This document shows positions 18,279 through 27,345 of a stretch of DNA of 64,000 nt, piece by piece. Origin of the DNA: Mesorhizobium sp. C432A (GTDB taxonomy: Bacteria > Pseudomonadota > Alphaproteobacteria > Rhizobiales > Rhizobiaceae); assembly GCF_030323145.1 (NCBI RefSeq), contig NZ_CP100470.1, forward strand, positions 372,001 through 436,000. Reading direction: 5' to 3'. The notes under the pieces were generated by a model. The model was not told where the DNA came from. It saw only the letters and a program-made list of their open reading frames with translations, and made no database searches. Position 1 is the first letter of the stretch. Each line of letters begins with the position of its first letter. The position numbers and the translations under genes are program-made.

Positions 18279-18701
18279 ATGACCGCCATGAAATCGTCAT
18301 TCCTGCTTGTCGCGCTTCTCGCCGTCCCGGCTTTCGTGCTGCCGGCCAAGGCCGGAGCCGGCATCGAAGTGACGATGAACCAGGCCAAGATCGTCAAACT
18401 GACACGCCCCGCCGACACCATCGTCGTCGGCAATCCGGCGATCGCCGACGCCTCCGTCCAGGATGCATCAACGATCGTGCTGACGGGCAAGGGGTTCGGC
18501 GTGACCAATCTGGTTGTCCTCGACCACGATGGCAGCCCGATCGTCGACGAGCAGGTGACCGTAGTGCGCCAGGACGCGTCGTCGGTGCGTATCTACAGGC
18601 GCGCCTCGGTCCAGACCATGTCCTGCACGCCATATTGCGAAAGCTCGTACAAGAGCGACTCGGAAAAGTCGTCCGAGGCCGAGATGAGCGCTGGGCAGTA
18701 A
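18279..18701 (+). CDS. stand-alone secretin N-terminal (N0-like) pilus domain protein
   Basis: A 140-residue protein with a signal peptide ('FLLVALLAVPAFVLPAKAGA') followed by a single pilus/secretin N-terminal domain: 'VTMNQAKIVKLTRPADTIVV', 'GNPAIADASVQDASTIVLTG', 'KGFGVTNLVVLDHDGSPI'. This matches the same domain in CpaC, but there is no barrel. The C-terminus carries two cysteines in 'TMSCTPYCESSYKSD', which could form a disulfide in the periplasm. It is encoded divergently from flp and precedes two TadE-like genes. The start at 18279 is favoured by GTGGAG upstream; ATG 18288 is an alternative. Its exact role is unknown. Confidence 0.85.
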   Translation: MTAMKSSFLLVALLAVPAFVLPAKAGAGIEVTMNQAKIVKLTRPADTIVVGNPAIADASVQDASTIVLTGKGFGVTNLVVLDHDGSPIVDEQVTVVRQDASSVRIYRRASVQTMSCTPYCESSYKSDSEKSSEAEMSAGQ

Positions 18702-18856
18702 GCGCCTCAGGTGACTTGATTGTCTGGGGGAGAGCCGCGTCGGTTAGCGGCCGGTTAATGTCGCCTGGTCGAATTTAACGGTCATTCAAACCGGAGCTAA
18801 ATGGGTTCTTGATAGTGGTGCTGACGGTACCGCATCAGGATCGGCAGGAACGGGAT

Positions 18857-19474
18857 ATGGGCGACGTTTTGGACGAGGATTCAAGACGCAAGATCTGCAA
18901 GGCCAAGGCAGGGCGCGTGACGTTTGCCCGTCGTTTCCTTGGTGATCGGCGCGGCGGCACGGCGATAGAATTCGCCATGCTTGCGTTACCGTTTGCGGCT
19001 CTCGTCTTCGCCATCCTCGAGAGCTGCATTTCATTTGCCGGACAGGAGGTGATGGCCAACATCACCGATGATATCGCCCGTCAATTGCGTACTGGCCAGT
19101 TGAGGCAAGCCGATGTGACGGAAGAGAAGCTAAAGGGTAGGGTCTGCGCCAGACTCGAGATCATTGTCGCCAAGGGTTGCCCCGGTTTGCTGGTTGATCT
19201 GCGCCCGTTCAAGACCTTTGCCGGGGCAGCCAGTGCGGGTTTCAAGATTTCCGGCTCGACCATCACGCTGACGGGCAAGGATCCGGATACAGGCAAGGAC
19301 CCGGCTTTCGGGACCCCCACAATAGGTCCGGCAGAATCAAAGAACATGCTGCGGGTTTTCTACCCTTGGCCGGTCATGACCGATTTCATGGCTCAATACA
19401 TGTCGAATATGGATGGCGGCAAGACGCTGCATTACGCAACGGCAACGTGGCAAAACGAGCCATTCGACAACTGA
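18857..19474 (+). CDS. TadE-like pseudopilin (first of two)
   Basis: A 205-residue protein with a basic N-terminus and the TadE-like motif 'GDRRGGTAIEFAMLALPFAA', followed by a hydrophobic helix, then a periplasmic domain of about 140 residues. TadE-type minor pilins are processed by CpaA/TadV at the Gly before the AIEF-like segment. The ATG at 18857 is preceded by GGAACGGG. It lies 155 bp after the secretin N-domain gene and 25 bp before a second TadE-like gene. Confidence 0.88.
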   Translation: MGDVLDEDSRRKICKAKAGRVTFARRFLGDRRGGTAIEFAMLALPFAALVFAILESCISFAGQEVMANITDDIARQLRTGQLRQADVTEEKLKGRVCARLEIIVAKGCPGLLVDLRPFKTFAGAASAGFKISGSTITLTGKDPDTGKDPAFGTPTIGPAESKNMLRVFYPWPVMTDFMAQYMSNMDGGKTLHYATATWQNEPFDN

Positions 19475-19499
19475 GGCACGTGTAGCAAAGGAAAAGGGC

Positions 19500-20135
19500 A
19501 TGTTTCGTGCGGGGGCACATCCGGGGATATCGGTTATCTGGAAGAGAGCGGCGCGGTTTTGTGCCGATCGTCGGGGCATAGCGGCGGTCGAGTTTGCCCT
19601 CATCGTGCCCGTCCTGCTGATCATGTATTTCGTTACCATTGAGGCCTCGCAAGCCATCGAGGCCAGCAAGAAGGTCAGCCGCATCAGCTCCATGGTTGCC
19701 GACCTCGTCACGCAGCAAACGTCGCTGGTCAATGCAGATCTCACCGACATTATGAAGATCGGAAACTCCAGCCTTCAGCCTTATAACCGCTCAGTCGCCG
19801 ATATCTTCATCACAGCAATCGACATCGAAGCCGATCCGGGCAACCCGACACCGAAGGCGAAGGTGGCGTGGTCCTGGCGCGTGCTGAATGGGGTCACGAG
19901 CCGCGACTCCAACCCGACAAGCTCCACAACTGTTCCGGCGACGCTCAACGTTGCGGGGACTTTCCTTATTCGTGTCAAAACCACTCTCAAATATGAACCG
20001 ATCATCTCCTGGTCGGAAAGCGCCGAAAAGCCGCTCGGATTTATCTCGGCCTTCAACGAAGGCAAAATAACGATGAGCGAAACCTACTATCTCAGGCCGC
20101 GCCGGGCCACCTCGATCCCCTGCAGCAATTGCTGA
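19500..20135 (+). CDS. TadE/TadG-like pseudopilin (second of two)
   Basis: A 211-residue protein with 'DRRGIAAVEFALIVPVLLIMYF' near residue 27, the TadE-like processing and membrane segment, followed by a periplasmic domain ending in 'TSIPCSNC'. It is of TadE size, so no von Willebrand-type TadG domain is present. The ATG at 19500 follows AAGGAAAAGGG, a good ribosome-binding site, and comes 25 bp after the first TadE-like gene, suggesting one transcript. Its stop is 25 bp from the convergent binding-protein gene. Confidence 0.87.
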   Translation: MFRAGAHPGISVIWKRAARFCADRRGIAAVEFALIVPVLLIMYFVTIEASQAIEASKKVSRISSMVADLVTQQTSLVNADLTDIMKIGNSSLQPYNRSVADIFITAIDIEADPGNPTPKAKVAWSWRVLNGVTSRDSNPTSSTTVPATLNVAGTFLIRVKTTLKYEPIISWSESAEKPLGFISAFNEGKITMSETYYLRPRRATSIPCSNC

Positions 20136-20160
20136 AGCAGTTCTACCCATTCAACCCGGG

Positions 20161-21114
20161 TCATTGCGCGCTGCTGTCCGTGCTGCCCGACACCAGGCGC
20201 ACGATGGAAGCGGCCATCGCATAGTCACTCGCAGCGGCGAGCGTGAACCCTCCCGAATGTTTCGATTCCACGAAATCGTAGATTTCCGGCGACTGCGATC
20301 TGAGATTGGTGAGGAAGACCGTCAGTCGGCGTTTGGCTTCGGGGTCAAGATCGCTGCGGACGGCGTGAGGGCCGTATCTGAGCACGCCGGAGGTCCAGAT
20401 GATCTGGAGCGCGGCTTCTGGAATGCCCGCCGCCTCCAGTCGCGCCGCCGTGCCGTCCGGATCAGCCGGCTGATCGCCAGCAATCGCCGTCCAGTTTTCC
20501 GCCGTGGCCCGCTCCCAGCCGAACACGGCATCGGCCTGGCCATCGACCAGCATCGTTTCTGCGGCGGCAGCCGAGCCGGCATGAGCGAGGAATGGCGCAT
20601 CCTGGCTGATCTTGATGCCGTCGGCCGCCAGCCCGGCGAGCGGTAGAAGCGAACCGCCGACATTGTCGGAAGGCGCCATGGCGATGCGGTGCGTTTCCAG
20701 GGCCGCGAGATCGGAAAGCCTGCCGTCGCGCGTCAAAAGCACGGAGCGGATGCCCGTGGCACCGTCGGCATCGACCGGCGCCACAAGAGGTTCGACGCAG
20801 CCGCAGCGCTCCGAGGCGGTGGCGTAGGCGGTCGCCGAATAGACCGCGTACTGAATCCGGCCATTGGCCTGTGCCTCTATCAGCGCCGCATAGTCATGCG
20901 CGACGACGAATTCCACCTTCATGCCGAGCGCCTTGCCGTAGGCGTCAGTCAGCAAGGCCAGACCCGGAACCGTGTTGCCAGCGCCCGGCTCGGCAACGAT
21001 GCCGATCCGAAACGTGCCGATCTGGTCGCGCCAGTCGGCGTGCGCGGCGAGCTGCGAGGCCAGCAGCGCTACAGTTGTCGCCAGTGCACTCCAACCGAGG
21101 TCAGCCCGTCTCAT
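20161..21114 (-). CDS. phosphate/phosphonate-type ABC transporter substrate-binding protein (orphan)
   Basis: A 317-residue periplasmic binding protein of the PhnD-like family. The ATG at 21114 gives a signal peptide ending near 'ASQLAAHA', then '[26 protein letters not shown]', the start of the first lobe; '[19 protein letters not shown]' and '[19 protein letters not shown]' are typical hinge and pocket segments. No permease or ATPase gene is adjacent, so it may serve a distant transporter or act as a sensor. The ligand cannot be named. In-frame codons upstream of 21114 are probably not translated, because they would precede the signal peptide. Confidence 0.82.
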   Translation of the reverse strand: MRRADLGWSALATTVALLASQLAAHADWRDQIGTFRIGIVAEPGAGNTVPGLALLTDAYGKALGMKVEFVVAHDYAALIEAQANGRIQYAVYSATAYATASERCGCVEPLVAPVDADGATGIRSVLLTRDGRLSDLAALETHRIAMAPSDNVGGSLLPLAGLAADGIKISQDAPFLAHAGSAAAAETMLVDGQADAVFGWERATAENWTAIAGDQPADPDGTAARLEAAGIPEAALQIIWTSGVLRYGPHAVRSDLDPEAKRRLTVFLTNLRSQSPEIYDFVESKHSGGFTLAAASDYAMAASIVRLVSGSTDSSAQ

Positions 21115-21230
21115 CGATCCATGCCCCGCACGCCGTTCCTTGAAGCGCATCGCATGTCTCAAGGATGCGTACACCACGCCTGCCCGACTTCGCGACTATC
21201 GCGCCAGGCCGTTGCCGCCTGGTTTACGAT

Positions 21231-21259
21231 TTGCCAATGCCGCGACGGGACCTTATGTC
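21231..21259 (+). promoter_or_regulatory. candidate sigma-70 promoter of deoB
   Basis: TTGCCA at 21231-21236 and TATGTC at 21254-21259 are separated by 17 bp. The -35 matches five of six consensus bases and the -10 is weak. The start point would fall near 21265, inside the palindrome at 21257-21272. Confidence 0.4.
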
Positions 21260-21272
21260 TGGTCAACCAGAC
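21257..21272. promoter_or_regulatory. palindromic operator-like site in front of deoB
   Basis: A perfect 7-bp inverted repeat GTCTGGT/ACCAGAC with a 2-bp centre. The core TGGT-CA-ACCA resembles operators of FadR-type GntR regulators (TGGT...ACCA). It overlaps the predicted start of deoB transcription and ends 17 bp before the ATG. No GntR gene is in the window. Confidence 0.45.
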
Positions 21273-21289
21273 TGGCAATGACGGCATCG

Positions 21290-22528
21290 ATGGCACGCGC
21301 TTTCCTCTTCGTTCTCGATTCTTTCGGCATTGGCGGCGCCGCCGATGCCGAACGCTATGGCGACGCCGGCTCGAACACATTGGGACATATCGCGCTGGCC
21401 TGCGCGGAAGCCCGCGCCGATCGCGAGGGCCTGCGCGAGGGACCGCTGAAGGTGCCCACCATGGTTTCGCTCGGTCTCGGCCGCGCAGCAGAAACCGCAA
21501 CCGGCTTCCAATTCGACAGCAAAGCCGCCGTTTCAGCCTCCGCTTTCCACGGCGCCGCGCAGGAGATTTCGAGCGGCAAGGATACGCCGTCGGGTCACTG
21601 GGAAATCGCCGGGCTGCCCGTGCGGTTCGACTGGGGCTATTTCCCCGATAAGGTGCCCGCCTTCCCTGCCGAACTGACCGAAGCGATGATCCGCGAGGGC
21701 AAGGTGCCGGGCATTCTCGGCAACTGCCATGCACCCGGCACCGAGATCATCGAGCGCTTTGGCGAGGAGCATATCCGCACCGGCCAGCCGATCTGCTACA
21801 CCTCGGTCGATTCCGTCCTGCAGATAGCAGCGCACGAAGTTCATTTCGGCCTGGAGCGGCTCTACGAGTTCTGCAAGACGGTACGCCGGCTGGTCGACCC
21901 GCTGAAGATCGGACGGGTGATCGCACGGCCTTTTCTAGGCGAAACATCAGCCACCTTCGAGCGCACCTATAACCGCCATGACTACGCCGTGCCGCCGCCT
22001 GAGCCGACGCTGCTCGACCGCTTGACCGGGCGCGGCAGCCGGGTGATCGCGGTCGGCAAGATCGGCGACATCTTCGCCCACCGCGGTATCTCGGAAGTAC
22101 GCAAGGCGCCCGGCAACATGGCAATGTTCGACAAGGCGCTGGGCGCGATGGACGATGCCGGCGACGGCGACCTGGTGTTCGCCAATTTCGTCGACTTCGA
22201 CACCGAGTTCGGCCATCGCCGCGACGTCCCCGGCTATGCTGCGGCGCTCGAAGCCTTCGACCGCCGGCTGCCCGAGGCACTGGCAAAGCTGAAGCCGGGC
22301 GATCTGCTCATCCTCACCGCCGATCATGGCAACGATCCGACATGGCGTGGCACCGACCACACGCGCGAACGCGTCCCGGTCATCGGCACCGCACCAGGTC
22401 TCAACGGCGGCGACATCGGGCTCAGGACCACCTTCGCCGATATCGGCGAGACGGTCGCCGAACACCTCAAGCTGGCGCGCGGCCGCCACGGCGCTTCCTT
22501 CCATGCGGCGATAGGCGGCCATGCCTGA
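21290..22528 (+). CDS. deoB: phosphopentomutase
   Basis: A 412-residue enzyme interconverting (deoxy)ribose 1-phosphate and 5-phosphate in nucleoside salvage. It is of the alkaline-phosphatase superfamily. Metal and active-site segments visible are '[20 protein letters not shown]' at the N-terminus, '[12 protein letters not shown]' (phosphoacceptor Thr), '[13 protein letters not shown]' and '[20 protein letters not shown]' near the C-terminus. The start ATGGCACGC at 21290 matches the family N-terminus; an in-frame ATG at 21278 is an alternative. Its end overlaps mutM by 8 bp. Confidence 0.94.
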   Translation: MARAFLFVLDSFGIGGAADAERYGDAGSNTLGHIALACAEARADREGLREGPLKVPTMVSLGLGRAAETATGFQFDSKAAVSASAFHGAAQEISSGKDTPSGHWEIAGLPVRFDWGYFPDKVPAFPAELTEAMIREGKVPGILGNCHAPGTEIIERFGEEHIRTGQPICYTSVDSVLQIAAHEVHFGLERLYEFCKTVRRLVDPLKIGRVIARPFLGETSATFERTYNRHDYAVPPPEPTLLDRLTGRGSRVIAVGKIGDIFAHRGISEVRKAPGNMAMFDKALGAMDDAGDGDLVFANFVDFDTEFGHRRDVPGYAAALEAFDRRLPEALAKLKPGDLLILTADHGNDPTWRGTDHTRERVPVIGTAPGLNGGDIGLRTTFADIGETVAEHLKLARGRHGASFHAAIGGHA

Positions 22529-23411
22529 ACTGCCCGAGGTCGAAACCGTCCGGCGCGGCCTGCAGCCGGTTCTGGAAAGCGCGCGGATCATGCGCGTCGA
22601 GGCGCGCCGGCCCGATCTCAGATTTCCGTTTCCGGCGAAATTTGCGCAGCGGCTGACCGGCAAGACCGTCACCGCGCTTGGCCGCCGCGCCAAATATCTC
22701 ACCATACACCTGGACGGTGGCCCGGTGCTGATCTGCCATCTCGGCATGTCGGGCTCGTTCCGCATCGAGGCCGCTGATGACAAAGAGACGCCCGGCACGT
22801 TCCATCAAGAGCGCTCGAAGGATGCCAAGCACGACCATGTGGTGTTCCATGTCGTGTCGCCTGTCGGCGTCCAGTCTCGCGTGGTCTTCAACGACCCGCG
22901 TCGCTTCGGCTTCATGCTGTTTGCGGAAGGCCTGGCCGACGCGCATCCGATGCTGGCGGGACTGGGCGTCGAGCCGACCGGCAATGCGCTGGAAGGCGCC
23001 CTGCTCGCCTCTCTGCTGAAGGGCCGCAGATCGCCGTTGAAGGCGGCGTTGCTCGATCAGAAGCTGATTGCCGGGCTCGGCAATATCTATGTGTCGGAAG
23101 CGCTGTGGCGCGCCGGCCTTTCACCATTGCGCGAGGCAGGCACCATCGCCGGGACCAGCAAGAAGGCCAAGGAACAGAGCGAACGACTGGCCGAGGCAAT
23201 CCGTTCGGTGATCGCCGATGCGATCGCCGCCGGCGGGTCTTCGCTGCGCGACTATATGCACACAGACGGATCGCTGGGCTATTTCCAGCATTCCTTCGCG
23301 GTCTACGATCGCGAAGGCGAGCCCTGTCCGACGCCCGGCTGTCGCGGCCACATCGCGCGCATCGTGCAAAGCGGCCGCTCGACCTTTTATTGCCGGACCT
23401 GTCAGCGGTAA
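22521..23411 (+). CDS. mutM: formamidopyrimidine-DNA glycosylase (Fpg)
   Basis: A 296-residue base-excision repair enzyme removing 8-oxoguanine and formamidopyrimidines. The N-terminal catalytic '[14 protein letters not shown]' (Pro2, Glu3) is intact. '[12 protein letters not shown]' carries the conserved Lys. The C-terminal zinc finger is complete: Cys residues in 'EPCPTPGC' and '[10 protein letters not shown]'. It overlaps the deoB stop by 8 bp, suggesting translational coupling. This differs from the common ubiE-linked location of mutM in some relatives, so the deoB-mutM pairing is worth noting. Confidence 0.95.
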   Translation: MPELPEVETVRRGLQPVLESARIMRVEARRPDLRFPFPAKFAQRLTGKTVTALGRRAKYLTIHLDGGPVLICHLGMSGSFRIEAADDKETPGTFHQERSKDAKHDHVVFHVVSPVGVQSRVVFNDPRRFGFMLFAEGLADAHPMLAGLGVEPTGNALEGALLASLLKGRRSPLKAALLDQKLIAGLGNIYVSEALWRAGLSPLREAGTIAGTSKKAKEQSERLAEAIRSVIADAIAAGGSSLRDYMHTDGSLGYFQHSFAVYDREGEPCPTPGCRGHIARIVQSGRSTFYCRTCQR

Positions 23412-23452
23412 GCTAGACCGGTCCTTCAGTGCCGCAACCAGGAGGCCAGCCC

Positions 23453-24226
23453 ATGAGCTATGAAACCATCATCGTCGAGACGCGCGGCAAGGTCGGCCTG
23501 ATCACGCTGAACCGGCCCAAGGCGCTGAACGCGCTGAACGCGCAGGTGCTGGCGGATTTGCTGACGGCGGCAAAGGGGTTCGACGCCGATCCCGGCATCG
23601 GCGCCACGGTCATCACCGGTTCCGAGAAGGCTTTTGCGGCGGGCGCCGACATCAAGGAAATGCAAGCCGTCACCTACGCCAAGGCCTATGTGCAGGATTT
23701 CTTCGTCGGCTGGGAAGAGTTTACCCGTGCGCGCAAGCCGATGATCGCGGCGGTCGCCGGCTATGCACTGGGCGGCGGCTGCGAACTGGCGATGATGTGC
23801 GATTTCATTATTGCCGCCGACACGGCGAAATTCGGCCAGCCCGAAATCACGCTCGGCGTCATTCCCGGCATGGGCGGGTCGCAACGGCTGACCCGCTTTG
23901 TCGGCAAGTCGAAGGCCATGGACATGTGCCTGACCGGGCGGATGATGGATGCCGCCGAAGCCGAGCGCAGCGGCCTGGCCTCGCGCGTCGTGCCGGCCGG
24001 CGAGTTGATCGAGGAGGCGATGAAGGCCGCGGCCAGGATATCAGAGTTTTCACTGCCATCGGTGATGATGGCCAAGGAGGCAGTCAACCGCGCCTACGAG
24101 ACGACGCTGGCGGAGGGACTGCGCTTCGAACGCCGGCTGTTCCACTCGCTGTTTGCGCTCGACGACCAGAAGGAAGGGATGGCAGCCTTTGCCGAGAAGC
24201 GGAAGCCGAATTTCACCAATCGCTAG
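23453..24226 (+). CDS. enoyl-CoA hydratase/crotonase
   Basis: A 257-residue crotonase-fold enzyme, hydrating trans-2-enoyl-CoA in fatty acid beta-oxidation. The oxyanion-hole segments are '[13 protein letters not shown]' near residue 65 and '[20 protein letters not shown]' near 103. The two catalytic glutamates are in '[11 protein letters not shown]' and '[19 protein letters not shown]'. The start ATG at 23453 follows AGGAGG. It lies 41 bp after mutM and 159 bp before rpsT. The full motif set favours true hydratase activity over a paralog. Confidence 0.92.
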   Translation: MSYETIIVETRGKVGLITLNRPKALNALNAQVLADLLTAAKGFDADPGIGATVITGSEKAFAAGADIKEMQAVTYAKAYVQDFFVGWEEFTRARKPMIAAVAGYALGGGCELAMMCDFIIAADTAKFGQPEITLGVIPGMGGSQRLTRFVGKSKAMDMCLTGRMMDAAEAERSGLASRVVPAGELIEEAMKAAARISEFSLPSVMMAKEAVNRAYETTLAEGLRFERRLFHSLFALDDQKEGMAAFAEKRKPNFTNR

Positions 24227-24265
24227 AGTGGCGGCGGCGAGGACCAAAAAGAAGCCAAAGCGGCG

Positions 24266-24294
24266 TTGACGCGCCGGAAAAGCTGAACTATAAG
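24266..24294 (+). promoter_or_regulatory. sigma-70 promoter of rpsT
   Basis: TTGACG at 24266-24271 and TATAAG at 24289-24294 are separated by exactly 17 bp, a near-consensus housekeeping promoter. Predicted start near 24301, giving an rpsT leader of about 85 nt. Confidence 0.75.
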
Positions 24295-24385
24295 CCGCTC
24301 CAACCGAGGCGGCCGTTGGCTGCCCGTTTGTTTTTTGCGCCCTGCGGCATCCCGCATGCGCCCACCAGATCAGAAGAGAGGCATC

Positions 24386-24652
24386 ATGGCCAATACCTCC
24401 TCGGCCAAAAAGGCAACGCGCAAGATCGCCCGCCGCGCAGCGATCAACAAGAACCGCCGCTCGCGCGTGCGTACATATGTCCGCCAGGTCGAAGAGGCAC
24501 TGGCTGCCGGCGACAAGGCAGCCGCGCTGGAAGCCTTCAAGACCGCAGAGCCGGAATTGATGCGCGCCGCGACCAAGGGCGTGATCCATAAGAATACGGC
24601 ATCGCGCAAGGTGTCGCGTCTGGCTCACCGCCTCAAGGTGCTGTCGGCCTGA
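24386..24652 (+). CDS. rpsT: 30S ribosomal protein S20
   Basis: An 88-residue basic protein that binds 16S rRNA early in 30S assembly. The sequence '[20 protein letters not shown]' and the following '[20 protein letters not shown]' are typical of S20; '[20 protein letters not shown]' ends the protein. The ATG at 24386 follows AGAAGAGAGG. It has its own strong promoter and terminator. In rhizobia it commonly lies just upstream of dnaA, as here. Confidence 0.97.
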   Translation: MANTSSAKKATRKIARRAAINKNRRSRVRTYVRQVEEALAAGDKAAALEAFKTAEPELMRAATKGVIHKNTASRKVSRLAHRLKVLSA

Positions 24653-24681
24653 TTGACCGTTCCTGAACTGTCGTTCTTTCA

Positions 24682-24708
24682 AACCCGGCCAATCGCGCCG
24701 GGTTTTTT
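24682..24708 (+). terminator. intrinsic terminator of rpsT
   Basis: Stem AACCCGGC/GCCGGGTT with a 7-nt loop followed by further Ts (TTTTCGTTT). It lies 30 bp after the rpsT stop. It insulates dnaA from rpsT transcription. Confidence 0.88.
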
Positions 24709-24758
24709 CGTTTGCCGGCAAGCACTTAAAAAGAACGGCCGCAAAGCACGCCCGAGCC

Positions 24759-24779
24759 GCATTCCAGAGTCTGGAATGC
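24759..24779. repeat. 21-bp perfect odd palindrome upstream of dnaA
   Basis: GCATTCCAGA and TCTGGAATGC flank a single central G. The palindrome contains a GAGTC (CcrM-type) site at its centre, 24767-24771. It lies between the rpsT terminator and the DnaA-box-like sites. It could be an operator, or a dispersed repeat. Confidence 0.5.
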
Positions 24780-24886
24780 TTTGCCGGCACATACACTCCC
24801 ACTGATATTCCAATCCGCCGAAACGGCCCACGCCAATAAATTGGGCTGTCACAAATTGCTGATATTTTTCAACGACTTGCTGGAAG

Positions 24887-25112
24887 TGATCCACAGCTTG
24901 TTCACATCGCCTGTGGGCGATAGGCAGCAAGTTGGTGTCAAGCGAATTATTTCAGAAAATTTCAAACCGCACAGCCATTTTCATATTCGCGGCAAAAGGG
25001 TTTGAATCCCAATGGCTTTGTCAAAATATGCGCTTCCAGCACGGAGCCCGAACCGTTGTTCACTAACCAGATTCCTTAAAAATCCGTTAGAGGTGGCCTT
25101 GCCCTATCCACA
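24887..25112 (+). promoter_or_regulatory. cluster of DnaA-box-like sites upstream of dnaA
   Basis: The 847-bp gap between rpsT and dnaA has no convincing gene. Three DnaA-box-like 9-mers were found on the plus strand: TGATCCACA at 24887, TTGTTCACA at 24898 and CTATCCACA at 25104; two have one mismatch to TTATCCACA. A CtrA-like motif TTAA-N7-TTAG (7 of 8 bases) is at 25076-25090, and GANTC sites are at 24767, 25004, 25070 and 25172. These could mediate dnaA autoregulation. The GANTC density is about what chance predicts. Not called an origin. Confidence 0.45.
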
Positions 25113-25499
25113 GCGATTTCGGTAATGTCGATCTATCGAAAGGGACGGGCCATTAGCCCTTAACCCAGCCTGAATCGGCCAGCTAACAGTGGCAGAATTC
25201 ATGACGTGGATCAATTCCGCGAACGGGTATGGCTTGCCTTTTCGATACGATAGGGGACTGGCGTAATTGTACATGGCAGCTTGATGGCGCACCGGCGTTT
25301 TCGCCGGGTAGCACCGCTTTGCCCGAACATGTCAGACGGACTGGCCTTAAGCAGCCGGGACCGATCCCATTCTGACGAGGCAACGTCATCCGCCGGCGGC
25401 GGCGGTGGTGTTGTAGCGAAGATACGGTCGCCGGAAACATGGGTGCAGGAGGCGCACTCCCGGCGGAAAAAAGGTACAAAGGAAAAGGGACGCACAATC

Positions 25500-27044
25500 A
25501 TGCAGAGCGGCATCGAGCGGGAGCTTACGGGCGACCTGCCATTTCCCGGAACATTGGTCGGAGCGCACGATATGGCGGCTTCCAGCGACGCGGAACAGAA
25601 GTTCGACCGGGTCAAGGCCCAGTTGAAGGCGCGCCTGGGAACCGAGGTCTATTCGAGCTGGTTCGGCCGTATGAAGGTGGCTGAGGCTTCCCGGGGCATT
25701 GTACGCATCTCGGTGCCCACGGCCTTCCTGCGCTCGTGGATCAATGGCCATTATCTCGATCTCATCGCCGATCTGTGGAAGCACGAGGATCCCGAAATCC
25801 TCAAGATCGAGATGGTCGTGCGCACCGCGACCCGTCCTGCCCGCAATGGCGTCGAACCCGAGGCCGTGCCGGCGCGCAAGATGACCAAGCATACGCAGAC
25901 CGCATTGGCGGCCGGCACGGTCGGCCCCGGCAGGGTGGAGCGGGCGCCCGCCCCTCGTCCCGGCACGCCGATCGAGAGCGAATTCCGGCACAATGTGCTG
26001 GGGTCGCCGCTCGACCCGCGCTACACGTTCGGCTCCTTCATCGAAGGCCCGTCGAACCGGGTGGCTTTCGCCGCAGCCAAAGCCGTGGCGGAATCGCAGT
26101 CGAGCGCGGTGCGCTTCAACCCGCTGTTCCTTCATGCAACCGTCGGGCTTGGCAAGACGCACCTTTTGCAGGCGATTGCGGCCGAATCCCTGAAACAGAA
26201 CCCGAAATCGCGCGTCGTCTATCTGACGGCCGAATATTTCATGTGGCGCTTCGCCACCGCGATCCGCGACAACAATGCGCTGACGCTGAAGGAACAGCTG
26301 CGCGACATCGACCTCTTGATCATCGACGACATGCAGTTCCTGCAGGGCAAGTCGATCCAGCACGAATTCTGCCATCTCATCAACATGCTGCTCGACAGTG
26401 CCAAGCAAGTGGTGGTTGCCGCTGACAGGCCGCCGTCGGAACTGGAATCGCTGGAACCGCGGGTGCGCTCGCGCCTCAATGGCGGTGTCGCGCTGGAAAT
26501 GTCGGCGCCGGACTTCGCCATGCGCATCGGCATGCTCAAACTTCGGCTTGCCACCGCCAAGGTCGACGATGCATCGCTCAATATTTCGGAGGAGATCCTC
26601 AACCATGTCGCCCGCACGGTGACCGGCAGCGGTCGTGAGCTGGAGGGCGCGTTCAACCAGCTGCTGTTTCGTCAGTCGTTCGAGCCGGCGATCACCATCG
26701 ACCGCATCGACGAAATCCTCGGCCACATCTATCGCTCTGGCGAGCCGAAGCGGGTGCGCATCGAGGACATCCAGCGCATCGTGGCGCGCCACTACAATGT
26801 GTCGAAGACCGAGTTGCTGTCCAACCGGCGCACGCGCACCATCGTCAAGCCCAGGCAGGTCGCCATGTACCTGTCGAAGGTATTGACGCCGCGCTCGCTG
26901 CCGGAGATCGGCCGGCGTTTCGGCGGCCGCGACCATACTACGGTGCTGCATGCGGTGCGCAAGATCGAGGACCTTTCCGGCGTCGACAACACGCTGGCGC
27001 AGGAACTGGAACTGTTGCGCAGGCTGATCAACGACCAAGCCTGA
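25500..27044 (+). CDS. dnaA: chromosomal replication initiator protein DnaA
   Basis: A 514-residue AAA+ initiator that binds DnaA boxes and opens the origin. The N-terminal domain I is '[20 protein letters not shown]', followed by a linker (domain II). Walker A '[14 protein letters not shown]' is near residue 216, Walker B '[14 protein letters not shown]' near 275, and the C-terminal signature '[20 protein letters not shown]' identifies domain IV. The ATG at 25500 follows AAAGGAAAAGGGA, a strong ribosome-binding site; ATG 25572 is less likely. The long upstream gap carries possible DnaA boxes. Confidence 0.95.
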   Translation: MQSGIERELTGDLPFPGTLVGAHDMAASSDAEQKFDRVKAQLKARLGTEVYSSWFGRMKVAEASRGIVRISVPTAFLRSWINGHYLDLIADLWKHEDPEILKIEMVVRTATRPARNGVEPEAVPARKMTKHTQTALAAGTVGPGRVERAPAPRPGTPIESEFRHNVLGSPLDPRYTFGSFIEGPSNRVAFAAAKAVAESQSSAVRFNPLFLHATVGLGKTHLLQAIAAESLKQNPKSRVVYLTAEYFMWRFATAIRDNNALTLKEQLRDIDLLIIDDMQFLQGKSIQHEFCHLINMLLDSAKQVVVAADRPPSELESLEPRVRSRLNGGVALEMSAPDFAMRIGMLKLRLATAKVDDASLNISEEILNHVARTVTGSGRELEGAFNQLLFRQSFEPAITIDRIDEILGHIYRSGEPKRVRIEDIQRIVARHYNVSKTELLSNRRTRTIVKPRQVAMYLSKVLTPRSLPEIGRRFGGRDHTTVLHAVRKIEDLSGVDNTLAQELELLRRLINDQA

Positions 27045-27345
27045 TCGGCGCGGCAAACGGAGCGCGCCGGGTTAGAGTATTCGGTCGTCGCGCTTTAAAT
27101 TTTCTTGTTTTGATGCATGTCGTTGTCCCAAAACCGCTGCGCAGTTTTCGGCGACATGCATCGGTTGCCGGCCAACGTCCGCTTTATCCCCAGAAAGCCC
27201 GCTTAACCGGCGCGAACCGGTGGCCCGGACTTGCGTTTGCTGGCTTTTTCCTGTCAGTTTGCATAGATTCTGAGCCTGTTCAGACCTTTCGCGGGGCGCC
27301 GCCCACTGGTGACCCGTCCATTCATTCAAGCGAGCCTGTTTCGTC
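27045..27345. other. 301-bp dnaA-dnaN gap holding a dispersed repeat
   Basis: No gene is seen. A 51-bp dispersed inverted repeat lies at 27112-27162. A DnaA-box-like TTATCCCCA (one mismatch) is at 27184-27192. A TAGATT -10-like hexamer lies near 27265, but its -35 is poor. The gap must carry dnaN expression signals, because dnaN begins 301 bp after dnaA. Confidence 0.5.
27112..27162. repeat. dispersed palindromic repeat, copy 1 (GATGCATGTCG ends)
   Basis: Perfect 11-bp terminal inverted repeats GATGCATGTCG/CGACATGCATC enclose a 29-bp interior beginning TTGTCCCAAAACCG. A diverged copy is at 46545-46583 between rbfA and infB. Similar elements are common between genes in Mesorhizobium and relatives, from memory. 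Confidence 0.7.

Noticed and set aside
24887..24920. Additional DnaA box at TGTGGGCGA on the opposite strand
   Set aside because: It has three mismatches to the consensus, which is too many to call.
24781..25005. 74-codon open frame upstream of dnaA
   Set aside because: It lacks a clear ribosome-binding site, covers a DnaA-box-like region, and its composition is AT-rich and unlike neighbouring genes.
24653..25499. Chromosomal origin of replication
   Set aside because: The DnaA-box-like sites are few and imperfect. In rhizobia the origin has been placed near hemE, away from dnaA. GC skew and a wider map would be needed.
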